A stretch of 64,000 nt of DNA from the NCBI RefSeq assembly GCF_030680935.1, contig NZ_JAUXUP010000011.1, positions 1 through 64,000 of the forward strand, given 5' to 3'. The stretch is from Polaromonas sp. (GTDB lineage Bacteria; Pseudomonadota; Gammaproteobacteria; Burkholderiales; Burkholderiaceae_C). Made by a program: the position numbers and the translations under genes. Shown here in pieces: positions 51,709-60,736 of this stretch (positions are counted from its first letter, which is position 1; every line of letters starts with the position of its first letter). Under the pieces are notes generated by a model, which saw only the letters and a list, made by a program, of their open reading frames with translations, had not been told where the DNA came from and made no database searches.

Positions 51709-51790
51709 CTGCGCCCAGTGTAAAACGGCAGGCCACCCTGCCCGTAACAAACGCCCGGCCCTGCCTGGGCTTGAAGCGAAATAGGGCACC

Positions 51791-51833
51791 AGCCCTTGTA
51801 GGACGAGCGCAAGCAGCTATGTATTTGATAGCG
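51791..51833 (-). repeat. Dispersed intergenic repeat, copy 5
   Basis: Reverse complement: CGCTATCAAATACATAGCTG, CTTGCGCTCGTCCTACAAG, GGCT. A clear full copy, between the two penicillin-binding protein genes. Confidence 0.65.
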
Positions 51834-51943
51834 CACTTTTGCTGTTTGCCCTGCTGCCCGCTTAAGCGTGCGCCCTGAGCTTGCTACGGGGCTACGCGCG
51901 GACAGGCTTAGACAACTCCGCCCGAACGGCCTGCAACACCCCA

Positions 51944-54445
51944 CTAAGGGTTGCCAGGGGCGGCGGGCGCTGCCACTTCAGACAGCGGAAAGCTTGGCTG
52001 CGGCTCCACCGCAGGCAGGTCGACGCGCTTGGGCAAGCCGGGGTCGGCCGGCGGCAGGTCTATACGCACGCCGCCAGCCGGCCAGTCGCGCTGGGGCTGA
52101 GCTTGAGGCTGGGTGGCCTGCGCCGGGTGAATCTGGATGTTCACATATTTGATAGGCGGCGGAGACAACACACCCGCCGAAGCTGCGGCAGCAGGCAAAG
52201 CGGCGCCCACCAGTTGCGGCGGCTCAACACCGGCTTGCAACTGCGGATCGGCGGCCAGAAGCGCTGCGTTTTGGTCTGCAAATGGTGCCGGCACGGTGCT
52301 GATGCCCGCAGGCGCAGAAAACCGGGCACGGGTATCCAGCAGTTTGGCCTTGAACGCCTGCTGAAAAAAGTCGCCCACCACGGGCAGCGCACTTTGGGCG
52401 CCCTGGCCCCAACGCTCGCCCAAGGTGACGCGGTTGTCGTTAAAACCGGTCCAGGCACCAGCCACCAGTTGCGGGTGCATCAGGATGAACCAGCCGTCGG
52501 TGTTGTCCTGCGTGGTACCGGTCTTGCCGGCCACATCGGCGCGTATGCCGTAGCGGCTGCGTATGCCGGCGCCCGTGCCCTGGTCAATCACACCGCGCAT
52601 GACGTCTACCAGCATGTTGGCCGCCTGGGTGGACATGGCGGCCTCGGCAATCGCGGGCTCAAACGCCTCCAGCACCGCACCGTTGCGGTCTTCCACACGG
52701 GTGACCATCATCGGTGCCACATAGCGGCCGTCATTGACCAGCGAGCCATAGCTGGCAACCATCTCTTTAAGGGTCACCGGGCTGGTGCCCAGTGCCAATG
52801 ACAGCACTTCATCGAGCTTGCTCTGACGCACGCCCAAGCTGTGGGCCAGCCGGGCCACACGCGCTGGCCCCACCACCTGCATGACCTGGGCGGTGATGGT
52901 GTTTTTGGAGTAGACCAGGCCCTCGCGCAGGGTCATGGGTGCGCCGCTGGGGCCACCGCCGTCAGAAGGCCGCCAGAACGTACCGTCGCCCAGCGGTATG
53001 TCGACCGCCTGGTCCATGAAAGGGTCGTACGGGCGTGAGCCGTTTTCAAACGCGGCGCCATACACAAAAGGCTTGAAAGTTGAGCCCGGCTGCCTGCGCG
53101 CCTGGGCCACGTGGTCATACTGGTCCAGCGTGAAGTCGCGGCTGCCCACCCAGGCCAATACATGGCCGTTGCCCGGGTTCAGCGCCAGAAAACCGGCCTG
53201 CAGGCGTGTCTTGTCCTCACGCAGCTTCTCCATGAAGGCCGTGTCACCAGCAGTGCGCTTGAGGGCTTCCTCTTCGGTCTGGCCAGCGGCGCGTGCGGCT
53301 TTGTACTCGGGCGTGTCCAGCACCAGGGCCAGCATCAGCTCGCGTTTTTTGCCTGGCTTGCCACCCTTGCCTTTGGCTTCGGTCCAGCCTGACTTGTGCG
53401 CCCAGTCTGCATCTGACAGGTCCTGCAGTTTGTCGGCCTGACGCGTCACCGCTTCATTGGCCATGGCTTGCAGGCGCGAGTCTATGGTGGTGTGCACCAC
53501 CAGCCCGTCGGCGAAAATGTTGTACTCATTGCGGTCGGCCCACTCGATCAGCCAGCGCCGCATCTGCTGCATGAAATGCGGCGCCGGGCCCAGCTCTGGC
53601 GGCTGGCGTGCAAAGTCCACTTGCAAGGGCATGTTCTGCAGCGCCGCCAGCTGTTCGGCAGGCAGCTTCTGGTGCCTGACCATGCGGCCCAGCACGGTGT
53701 TGCGGCGTTGCAGCGCGCGCTCGGGGTTGAGCACCGGGTTGTAGTAACTGGTGCCCTTGAGCATGCCGATCAGGGTGGCACTTTGCAACACATCGAGCTT
53801 GTCGGCGGTTTTATCAAAGTAGGTGCGTGCCGCCATCTCAATGCCGTAGGCGTTGTACAGAAAAGGCACGGTGTTCAGGTAGGTCTCCAGAATTTCGTCC
53901 TTGGAGTAAACCGCCTCGATCTTCAGGGAGGTGATGGCCTCCTTGATCTTGCGCGTCATGGTGCGGGATCGGCCTATTTCTGCCGGGTAGAGGTTGCGCG
54001 CCAGCTGCTGTGTGATGGTGGAGCCGCCCTGCACCTTGCCCTGCAGCGTATTGGCGGCAGCAGACAGCGTGCGCTTGAGGTCCAGCCCGCGATGGCTGTA
54101 AAACCGGGCATCTTCGGTCGCGACCAGCGCGTTTTTGACGTGGGGCGAAATGTCTTCCAGCTTGACCCAGTCACGATTGGCGCGTTCAAAAACCGCCAGC
54201 TCCTGGCCGTCGGCGGACAGCACCACCGAAGCTTTGGCCGACTTCGTCTTGCGCAGGTCGTCAATACTGGGGGTGAAAGGAATCAGCGCCAGCGCGTAGA
54301 GCAGCAGCACCACTGGCACAGCCAAGAGGCCCCAGGCCAGGCCGCGCAGGGTTGGATGCCTGGCAGCCAGGGCAAGTGCGGCGCCAAAACGACGCATAGG
54401 CGAAATCGAGGGGGATGCGGCGGGTGTATCGGTGGGCGTATTCAT
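51944..54445 (-). CDS. Class A penicillin-binding protein 2 (tandem paralogue)
   Basis: 833 aa. Same architecture as the gene at 49195: membrane helix, GT51 (VATEDARFYSHRGLDLKR, GGSTITQQLARNLY), transpeptidase (GSTFKPFVYG, YSKNTITAQV, KTGTTQDNTDG). Extended regions are nearly identical between the two, for example DNTDGWFILMHPQLVAGAW. The C-terminal tail is Pro/Ala-rich without poly-Gln. An apparent tandem duplication with later tail divergence. Confidence 0.9.
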   Translation of the reverse strand: MNTPTDTPAASPSISPMRRFGAALALAARHPTLRGLAWGLLAVPVVLLLYALALIPFTPSIDDLRKTKSAKASVVLSADGQELAVFERANRDWVKLEDISPHVKNALVATEDARFYSHRGLDLKRTLSAAANTLQGKVQGGSTITQQLARNLYPAEIGRSRTMTRKIKEAITSLKIEAVYSKDEILETYLNTVPFLYNAYGIEMAARTYFDKTADKLDVLQSATLIGMLKGTSYYNPVLNPERALQRRNTVLGRMVRHQKLPAEQLAALQNMPLQVDFARQPPELGPAPHFMQQMRRWLIEWADRNEYNIFADGLVVHTTIDSRLQAMANEAVTRQADKLQDLSDADWAHKSGWTEAKGKGGKPGKKRELMLALVLDTPEYKAARAAGQTEEEALKRTAGDTAFMEKLREDKTRLQAGFLALNPGNGHVLAWVGSRDFTLDQYDHVAQARRQPGSTFKPFVYGAAFENGSRPYDPFMDQAVDIPLGDGTFWRPSDGGGPSGAPMTLREGLVYSKNTITAQVMQVVGPARVARLAHSLGVRQSKLDEVLSLALGTSPVTLKEMVASYGSLVNDGRYVAPMMVTRVEDRNGAVLEAFEPAIAEAAMSTQAANMLVDVMRGVIDQGTGAGIRSRYGIRADVAGKTGTTQDNTDGWFILMHPQLVAGAWTGFNDNRVTLGERWGQGAQSALPVVGDFFQQAFKAKLLDTRARFSAPAGISTVPAPFADQNAALLAADPQLQAGVEPPQLVGAALPAAAASAGVLSPPPIKYVNIQIHPAQATQPQAQPQRDWPAGGVRIDLPPADPGLPKRVDLPAVEPQPSFPLSEVAAPAAPGNP

Positions 54446-54538
54446 TCACCGCGAGGCTAAGGCACGGCGCATGCCGGGGCTGTAGGACGAAGCGCAAGAA
54501 GCCCATCGTCCGCTTTCGTGCGGCGCCTCCCGACGGAC

Positions 54539-55120
54539 TTACACCTTCCGGGTCAAGGGCTTCCAGCCTGCAAACTGCGGGTAATGGCGCTGCACCACCG
54601 CACCGTCAAAATCCCAGGCGATACATTTGCCGACGTGGTACGGCGGCCCGGCGGTTTCAGCCACAGGCGCGCCCGACTGCCGGCGCAGCCGCTCGCGGTA
54701 CACGGGAACAGTCTGGTAAGCGGCGGTCGCCATGTTGAACAGCAGCTCACGCAGGTGTGTGCAGCCGCGTATGCCGCCCAGGGCTTTCTCAATCGCCTGG
54801 CGCCAGCCCGGGCCCATGGTGACACCCACCATCTGCTGCATCGGGTCCACCCCCTGTTGGCATTCGGCAAACGGCGTGTGGTCGCTGGCGGTGGCAATTT
54901 CGCGGATGGTCATGTGGTCGTCCACCGTGGCGCGTATTGCCATGCCGTGTATCGGTGTGCCGGGCGGCATGTCGCCGCGCTCCGAGCGGTCCAGCGGGTA
55001 GGTTTTGGTGTCGCTCATCTCGGCTTCGATGTCCCACAGGCCGTCTTCGCGCAGGTAGCCTCGGTAAACGACGGCGCGGGTGTGCAGGTGGGTTCGGGCT
55101 TGGGGTGCGGGCAGTGGCAT
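54539..55120 (-). CDS. DUF2889 family protein
   Basis: 193 aa from the ATG at 55120. DUF2889 signatures: HTRAVVYRGYLREDGLWDIE, GDMPPGTPIHGMAIRATVDD, and GCTHLRELLFNMATAAYQTV. DUF2889 proteins are conserved and uncharacterised, often near catabolic or polyhydroxyalkanoate-related genes. The longer frame to 55225 adds unrelated residues. Confidence 0.85.
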   Translation of the reverse strand: MPLPAPQARTHLHTRAVVYRGYLREDGLWDIEAEMSDTKTYPLDRSERGDMPPGTPIHGMAIRATVDDHMTIREIATASDHTPFAECQQGVDPMQQMVGVTMGPGWRQAIEKALGGIRGCTHLRELLFNMATAAYQTVPVYRERLRRQSGAPVAETAGPPYHVGKCIAWDFDGAVVQRHYPQFAGWKPLTRKV

Positions 55121-55493
55121 GGCGGTTCTTGTCTTGATCGGGGTAAACAGGCATTTTCCCCGGAAGACGGGGGCGACGCTGCGCTGGCGGCGACAAGTGT
55201 TTGGTCTGAGCATCAAATTGGCCACCAGCCCTTGCTGTATATGCGCAAACAGCTATTGGTTTTGTAGCAACTATCGCTTGCAGGCCAACGGTGTCCGGAT
55301 CGCGGCCTGGCCTGAAAACCGGATCTCCTTGCCGGAATTGAATCTCTTGCCGAACAAGCTGCGTACCAGACGTACGTACGCGCCGGACAAAGAACAGCGC
55401 CCAACAGTAGCCCTGCCAGCGTTGCTGCTGTAAGAAAACCCCTTCAGCGCCGACCGATACACAAAGCCAAAATGGCTACCCAAGGAGATTGAC
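55121..55493. other. Intergenic region upstream of msrB
   Basis: 373 bp holding a dispersed repeat copy (55227-55268) and the palindromic CGTACGTACG at 55371-55380. Probably contains the msrB promoter; no gene seen. Confidence 0.4.
55227..55268 (-). repeat. Dispersed intergenic repeat, copy 6
   Basis: AGCCCTTGCTGTATATGCGC, then AAACAGCTATTGGTTTTGTAGC. Degenerate copy on the reverse strand. Confidence 0.55.
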
Positions 55494-55985
55494 ATGATGA
55501 GCCGAAGAAACACCCTGCTGGGCCTGGGCGCCCTGTCCGCCGTACTGGCTGGCGCCCGTGGCCTCCTGACGGGTTCGTCCGCACATGCTGCCCGCACCTA
55601 CGAAATCACCCGCACCGACGCCGAGTGGAAAAAAATGCTGAATGCCGACCAGTACAAGGTCTTGCGCAAGGCAGGTACCGAGACGCCCTACACCAGCCCG
55701 CTGAACAAGGAAAAGCGAGCCGGTGTGTACAGCTGTGCAGGCTGTGCCCTGCCCCTGTTCTCATCGACCACCAAATACGAAAGCGGTACCGGCTGGCCCA
55801 GCTTCTGGCAGGCGATGGATAAAGCCGTGGCAGAAGAAAGCGACACCAGCCTCTTCATGAAACGTATCGAGGCCTTGTGCAGCCGCTGCGGCGGGCACCT
55901 GGGCCATGTCTTTGACGACGGCCCCAAACCCACCGGTCTGCGTTACTGCATGAACGGTGTGGCCATGAATTTCAAGGCGGCCTGA
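55494..55985 (+). CDS. msrB: Tat-exported methionine (R)-sulfoxide reductase B
   Basis: 163 aa. A twin-arginine signal (SRRNTLLGLGALSAVLAG) sends it to the periplasm. MsrB domain: YSCAGCALPLFSSTTKYESG (first zinc Cys pair), SGTGWPSFW, CSRCGGHLGHVFDDGP (second pair) and GLRYCMNGVAM with the catalytic Cys. It reduces the R epimer of methionine sulfoxide in proteins. First gene of an envelope methionine-repair cluster; the stop overlaps the msrA start. Confidence 0.93.
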   Translation: MMSRRNTLLGLGALSAVLAGARGLLTGSSAHAARTYEITRTDAEWKKMLNADQYKVLRKAGTETPYTSPLNKEKRAGVYSCAGCALPLFSSTTKYESGTGWPSFWQAMDKAVAEESDTSLFMKRIEALCSRCGGHLGHVFDDGPKPTGLRYCMNGVAMNFKAA

Positions 55986-56704
55986 TGATGATGGGCAAAT
56001 TTCTGTCTGTCACCGGCGCAGTCGCGCTGTCGGCCGGGGTGTTGTTCAGCGGCAGCGCGGCCGCAGAAAAAGCTGTCAAGCTACCGGCCCCGGCGCTGGA
56101 CGCGCCGGCAAGCAGCGCCAGCCGCGAGACTGCCGTGTTTGCAGGTGGCTGCTTCTGGGGCGTGCAGGCGGTGTTTCAACACACGCAGGGCGTTTTGAAC
56201 GCGGTATCGGGCTACGCCGGCGGCGAAAAAGCCACCGCCAAATACAGCATGATCGGTTCGGGTCGTACCGGGCATGCCGAAGCCGTCCACATCACCTATG
56301 ACCCCAAACAGGTGTCTTACGGCAAGCTGCTGCAGATTTATTTCTCCGTGGCGCACGACCCGACCACGCTGAACCGCCAGGGGCCGGATGCAGGCACGCA
56401 ATACCGCTCTGCCATCTTTTACCAGGACGCCAACCAGAAGCAGGTGGCTGAGCGTTATATCGCGCAACTCGATGCGGCCAAGGTCTTCCCGGGCAAGATC
56501 GTGACCCAACTCACACCTCTGGCGCAGCCGCTGGCCTTCTACCCTGCCGAGGACTATCACCAGGACTACGCCACGCTGAACCCGAATCAGCCCTACATCG
56601 CCAAGTTTGACCTGCCGAAAATCGCCAACCTCAAAACCATGATGCCCGAGCTGTACCGCGACAAGCCCTTGCTGGTGCTGCACGCGGGCAACGCGGCAAA
56701 ATAA
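55985..56704 (+). CDS. msrA: Exported methionine (S)-sulfoxide reductase A
   Basis: 239 aa with a signal peptide (GAVALSAGVLFSGSAAAEKA). The catalytic motif is FAGGCFWGVQAVFQ (Cys about 56). Family blocks SGYAGGEKATAKYSMIGSG and AEDYHQDYATLNPNQPYIAK follow. It reduces the S epimer of methionine sulfoxide; a signal peptide on MsrA is uncommon. Overlaps msrB. Confidence 0.92.
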   Translation: MMMGKFLSVTGAVALSAGVLFSGSAAAEKAVKLPAPALDAPASSASRETAVFAGGCFWGVQAVFQHTQGVLNAVSGYAGGEKATAKYSMIGSGRTGHAEAVHITYDPKQVSYGKLLQIYFSVAHDPTTLNRQGPDAGTQYRSAIFYQDANQKQVAERYIAQLDAAKVFPGKIVTQLTPLAQPLAFYPAEDYHQDYATLNPNQPYIAKFDLPKIANLKTMMPELYRDKPLLVLHAGNAAK

Positions 56705-56937
56705 GTCGGGCGCCCTCACCCCGCCGCCCCAGCCCCCGCATCTGCGGCTCGGGCGGCGCGTCTCACCAGGCGGCCAGTGAATCCACACCGAGCAGCGCTG
56801 CGTACCATGCTGGCATGGGCCCTCTTCAGCACTTGCCCGGCCCGTGCGCAGAAATAAATTTCTCCCATCCCTGTAATAAATGCGGACCTGCCGCGACCAA
56901 CGACCAGTTCAGCAAACAACAGGCGCGAGGATCTCCC

Positions 56938-57534
56938 ATGAACCCCAGCAAACCGACGATTCACCCCGGGTGGCTACGGCTCATGCACTGGGTCAATGCC
57001 CTGGCGGTGGTGGTCCTCATCATGAGCGGCTGGCGCATCTACAACGCCACGGCTTTCCTCGGTTTCTCCATCCCCGGCGAGCTCACCCTGGGTGGCTGGC
57101 TGGGCGGAGCGCTGCAGTGGCACTTTGCGGCCATGTGGGTGCTGGGCATCAACGGCCTGCTCTACCTGGCCATCAACATCGCGACCGGCCGCCTGCGGCG
57201 CAAGTTTTTCCCGCTCTCGCCGCGGGCCTTCGTGGCCGACGTACTGGCCGCCCTCAAGGGAAAACTGGCGCATGCCGACCCGCAGCACTACAACATGGTG
57301 CAGCGCCTGGCCTACCTGTTCGTGATGGCCGACAGCCTGCTGCTGGTGCTCTCCGGGCTGGTGCTCTGGAAGTCGGTGCAATTTCCACTGCTGCGCGAAC
57401 TGATGGGCGGCTACGAAGGCGCGCGCCTGATCCACTTTTTTGCAATGGCCGCCCTCGCCGCGTTCGTGGCTATCCACCTCCTCATGGTGGCCCTGGTGCC
57501 GCGCACCCTGCTCTACATGGTTCGCGGCCGCTGA
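56938..57534 (+). CDS. b-type cytochrome (YedZ1-like, b561 family)
   Basis: 198 aa from the ATG at 56938. Four membrane helices with haem-ligand His candidates (HPGWLRLMHWVNALAVVVLI, WHFAAMWVLGINGLLYLA, IHFFAMAALAAFVAIHLLMV). It likely passes quinol electrons to the adjacent molybdoenzyme. In Azospira the equivalent pair is YedY1-YedZ1. A GAGGA ribosome-binding site is present. Confidence 0.85.
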   Translation: MNPSKPTIHPGWLRLMHWVNALAVVVLIMSGWRIYNATAFLGFSIPGELTLGGWLGGALQWHFAAMWVLGINGLLYLAINIATGRLRRKFFPLSPRAFVADVLAALKGKLAHADPQHYNMVQRLAYLFVMADSLLLVLSGLVLWKSVQFPLLRELMGGYEGARLIHFFAMAALAAFVAIHLLMVALVPRTLLYMVRGR

Positions 57535-57570
57535 GCCGCCCATCGCGCGATTGCCGCAAGGAGTTACCCC

Positions 57571-58362
57571 ATGATCATCCAGTCCCCTCCCCGCATGGAC
57601 ATCGACGGCGCCGCCGTGCTCGATGAAGCCACCGCGCGAATTGCCCACGCCCACAAGTTGGGCAGCAGCCGCCGCAACTTCCTGCGCGCCTCGCTCACCC
57701 TGGGCGGCCTCTCGATGCTCACCGGCTGCGTGCTGGACGACAGCGAAGGCATCAGCACCGCCCTGACCCGGATTTCGCGCGTCAACGACGACGTGCAGGG
57801 CTGGCTGTTCGACCCGACGCGCCTGGCGCCTACCTACCCCGAATCGATGATCACGCGCCCCTTCCCGTTCAACGCCTTCTACGGCGAAAACGAAATCCGG
57901 CAGGTCGAGGAAAGCGGCTACCGGCTGGAAGTCACCGGCCTGGTCGCCGACAAGCGCAAGTGGTCGCTGCCCGAGCTGCGCGCCATGCCGCAGATCGACC
58001 AGGTTACGCGCCACATCTGCGTTGAGGGCTGGAGCGCCATTGGCAAATGGGGCGGTGTTTCCTTTGCCAGCTTTCTGCGCCAGGTGGGCGCCGACACCAG
58101 CGCCAAATATGTGGGTTTCAAGTGTGCCGACGACTACTTCACCAGCATCGACATGCCCACTGCGCTGCACCCGCAAACCCTGCTGGCGCTGAGCTATGAC
58201 GGCCAGGTGCTGCCGCCCAAATACGGCTTCCCGATGAAGCTGCGCATGCCCACCAAGCTGGGCTACAAGAACCCCAAACACATCCAGGCAATTTTTGTGA
58301 CCAACACCTACCCTGGCGGCTACTGGGAAGACCAGGGCTACAACTGGTTCGGAGGTAGCTGA
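57571..58362 (+). CDS. MsrP/YedY-like molybdopterin methionine-sulfoxide reductase
   Basis: 263 aa. A Tat signal (GSSRRNFLRASLTLGGLSML) precedes a sulfite-oxidase-fold domain. The Mo-binding Cys150 is in TRHICVEGWSAIGKWGGVSF; KYGFPMKLRMPTKLGYKNPK and GGYWEDQGYNWFGG close the domain. Expected to reduce methionine sulfoxide in periplasmic proteins, with electrons from the preceding cytochrome. Sits between the cytochrome and the Met-rich peptide, the order of the Azospira YedY1/Z1-MrpX system. Confidence 0.87.
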   Translation: MIIQSPPRMDIDGAAVLDEATARIAHAHKLGSSRRNFLRASLTLGGLSMLTGCVLDDSEGISTALTRISRVNDDVQGWLFDPTRLAPTYPESMITRPFPFNAFYGENEIRQVEESGYRLEVTGLVADKRKWSLPELRAMPQIDQVTRHICVEGWSAIGKWGGVSFASFLRQVGADTSAKYVGFKCADDYFTSIDMPTALHPQTLLALSYDGQVLPPKYGFPMKLRMPTKLGYKNPKHIQAIFVTNTYPGGYWEDQGYNWFGGS

Positions 58363-58473
58363 GCTTGCTCAGAAACCCTGAAACACCGACGCGGAACGGC
58401 AAGCGCCTTCCCGTTGTCGGAGGCAATGACATCCCGTCATTCTTTTTTTTAACTGCACTCAAAGGTATCCATC

Positions 58474-58719
58474 ATGAAACATCTGAAAACTCTGCTTGTT
58501 ATTTCCGCTCTGCTCTCCGCCGGCTTTGCACAAGCCGCCTCCCACGCCGGCGCGCCCATGGCCAAAGACGCCATGGCCAAGGATGAGATGAAAAAAGACC
58601 CGATGGCCAAAGACGCCATGGGCAAGGACGCGATGAAGAAAGATGCCATGAAAAAAGACCCAATGGCCAAAGACCCCATGGCAAAAGACGCGATGGGCAA
58701 AGACGCAATGAAGAAGTAA
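58474..58719 (+). CDS. MrpX-type methionine-rich MXKDX repeat peptide
   Basis: 81 aa. Signal peptide (LLVISALLSAGFAQAAS) then eleven M-x-K-D-x units (e.g. MAKDAMAKDEMKKDPMAKD). Met content of the mature part is about 18 percent. In Azospira suillum such a peptide (MrpX) is a periplasmic sacrificial target for hypochlorite, regenerated by YedY1. Placement here next to MsrP, MsrA and MsrB supports the same role. Confidence 0.88.
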   Translation: MKHLKTLLVISALLSAGFAQAASHAGAPMAKDAMAKDEMKKDPMAKDAMGKDAMKKDAMKKDPMAKDPMAKDAMGKDAMKK

Positions 58720-58824
58720 TTGCCCTTCGAATGATGGGCAGGGGGCGGGCGCCTGAAGGCCTCCGCTCCCTGGACCATGCCGGTCGGGCTTGGAAGCCGC
58801 ACAAGGCTTCGACAAAATTGGCCA

Positions 58825-58960
58825 ATGAGCACTACCGCAAGCCCCTCTTTGCAAAACACACCCACCCTGCGCATCGGCGAACTGGCGCGCCTGGTGTGCC
58901 AGGGCAAGGAGGCGCTGGTCGAGCTCCGGCAGATGCTGGCCCAGCTTCGGGCATCCGCTG
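58825..58960 (+). pseudogene. 5' fragment of an unidentified gene
   Basis: A 47-codon frame from the ATG at 58825 (SLQNTPTLRIGELARLVCQG, GKEALVELRQMLAQLRASAG) is cut where homology to msrB begins at about 58961. It looks like the N-terminus of a small helical protein truncated by recombination. Parent not recognised. Confidence 0.4.
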
Positions 58961-59125
58961 GACAAGGCCGTGGCGGAAGGGAGCGACACCAGCCTCTTCA
59001 TGAAACGTATCGAGGCTTTGTACAGCCGCTACGGCGGGCACCTGGGCCATGTGTTTGACGATGGCCCCAAACCCACCGGTCTGCGTCACTGCATGAACGG
59101 TGTGGCCATGAACTTCAAGGCGGCT
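58961..59125 (+). pseudogene. Decayed msrB 3' fragment
   Basis: About 93 percent identical by eye to 55820-55984 of msrB. It covers SDTSLFMKRIEAL, GGHLGHVFDDGPKPTG and the catalytic-Cys block. Both zinc Cys of CSRCGG are changed to Tyr (YSRYGG), RYC became RHC, and the original stop is lost. No start; a fragment left by duplication downstream of the Met-rich gene. Confidence 0.85.
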
Positions 59126-59279
59126 CAACGCTTGCACCTGTTGCCCCTTGGCGCCACAAGGCGGCGGATACCGAACCAACCCGCGCCGTGGTGCTGCACG
59201 CTCAACGCGCTGCGGCAATGGCCTACAGCTTTTCTGCGCTGGCCGTTTTAGGCTCACAGCTCCACTATCAGGAGCCCCC

Positions 59280-59345
59280 ATGACGCAGCCCGGCGCACAG
59301 CCCAACCGCATTGATGTCGCGCACGGCGGCATGGCAGCGCAATGA
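59280..59345 (+). CDS. Possible 21-aa upstream peptide
   Basis: ATG with CAGGAGCCCCC ribosome-binding site, 21 codons (MTQPGAQPNRIDVAHGGMAA, then Q), stop overlapping the start of the phospholipase D gene. Could be a translationally coupled leader. Confidence 0.35.
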   Translation: MTQPGAQPNRIDVAHGGMAAQ

Positions 59346-60625
59346 TGGAATCTTTTCTGGGCAGCGCCGCTCACGGCATCACAGCCATCCTTCTGGGCAT
59401 CGTGACCCTGCTGGGTCTGGTCATCTGGTCCATCAAGCGCCACAACAGCCCCAGGCTGAAAATCGAGTGCGGCGCCTCCATAGCCACGCTGATCCCCTCA
59501 CTGGCCGGCCTGACCTTGAGCACCGCGGTTGGCGGCAATGCCGTCCAGATCCTGGAGAACGGCCATTTTTTTGACGTGCTGATCGTGCGGATTGGCGCGG
59601 CCAGACAGACGGTGCACTTTGAAACCTTTCTCTGGAAGGAAGGCGTGCTGGGGCAACGCATGGCCGCTGCCTTGTCCGAACGCGCGCGCGCCGGCATCAA
59701 GGTGCGTGTGCTGCTTGATGCCACAGGCTCCAAGAAAATCGGTAAAAGCGAGCGCCAGCAGATGCAGGACGCTGGTTGCAAGCTGGTGTTTTTTCATGAA
59801 CGTTCGATCTACAACATCGGCGTCATGAACGAACGCGACCACCGCAAACTGTGCGTGATCGACGGCAAGGAAGCGTTTGTCGGCGGCCACTGCGTCGTGG
59901 ACGAGTGGCTGGGCAACGCCGAAGACGGCAAACACTTCGCCGACCTCAGCGTGCACCTGCGAGGTCCCATCGTGCACAGCGTACAGGCCGCCTTCAGCGA
60001 AAACTGGGGCGGCCAGACCGGCGAGCTGTTTGTGGGTGACGATGTGTTTCCCCAGCTTGAAGCCGCAGGCGACGTGACCATCCACGCCGCCTACGCCAAG
60101 CCTGAAGGCTCGGCCCCGGCCGTGAAAATCCTGCATCACACGGCGATTTGCCTGGCGCAAAAGCGTATCTGGATCCAGAACCCCTACTTCATCCCCGAGC
60201 CCGAAGCCATCGACGCCTTTGGCGAAGCCGTCAAGCGCGGTGTGGACGTGCGCGTGATGATGCCGTCCACCAGCGGCTCGGACAACCCCATGGTGCAACA
60301 CGCCGGCCACCGCAATTTTGAAAAGCTGCTCAAGTGCGGCGTGCGCCTGTTTGAGTACCCGCACACCCTGCTGCACCAGAAAGTCATGACGATTGACGGC
60401 GTGTGGAGTGCCATCGGCTCCAGCAACTTCGATGACCGCTCTTTCGACACCAACGACGAGATCACCCTGGGTATCAAGGATGAAGCGCTGGCCAGCCAGC
60501 TCGACGCTGTGTTCGAAAAGTACGTCGGCCGCTGCAAGGAGATCGATCTCAAGGCTTGGCAGCAGCGCGGGCTGTGGCACAAGGCCAAGGACAATATGTT
60601 TTACCTGTTCAATGAGGTGCTTTGA
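59342..60625 (+). CDS. Cardiolipin synthase-like phospholipase D
   Basis: 427 aa. An N-terminal membrane helix (GITAILLGIVTLLGLVIWSI) precedes two HKD active sites: ERDHRKLCVIDGKEAFVGG and LLHQKVMTIDGVWSAIGSSN. The second is followed by FDDRSFDTNDEITLGI. Phosphatidyl transfer to make cardiolipin (ClsB/ClsC-like) is expected. Starts at 59342 or 59345. Confidence 0.9.
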   Translation: MMESFLGSAAHGITAILLGIVTLLGLVIWSIKRHNSPRLKIECGASIATLIPSLAGLTLSTAVGGNAVQILENGHFFDVLIVRIGAARQTVHFETFLWKEGVLGQRMAAALSERARAGIKVRVLLDATGSKKIGKSERQQMQDAGCKLVFFHERSIYNIGVMNERDHRKLCVIDGKEAFVGGHCVVDEWLGNAEDGKHFADLSVHLRGPIVHSVQAAFSENWGGQTGELFVGDDVFPQLEAAGDVTIHAAYAKPEGSAPAVKILHHTAICLAQKRIWIQNPYFIPEPEAIDAFGEAVKRGVDVRVMMPSTSGSDNPMVQHAGHRNFEKLLKCGVRLFEYPHTLLHQKVMTIDGVWSAIGSSNFDDRSFDTNDEITLGIKDEALASQLDAVFEKYVGRCKEIDLKAWQQRGLWHKAKDNMFYLFNEVL

Positions 60626-60736
60626 ACGGGCAAATACACCGGCTCACCCGCAGATCATGGTCAAATCAGCGCAGGGTGCCACGTCTGCGGCGATGGCTCA
60701 ACATCCAACTCTTGGCAAGCGCCGCTTCTCAGCACC

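Noticed and set aside
55371..55380. CGTACGTACG as a further phage operator
   Set aside because: It is 39 kb outside the prophage, lacks the GGGA extension, and is a simple palindrome likely to recur by chance.
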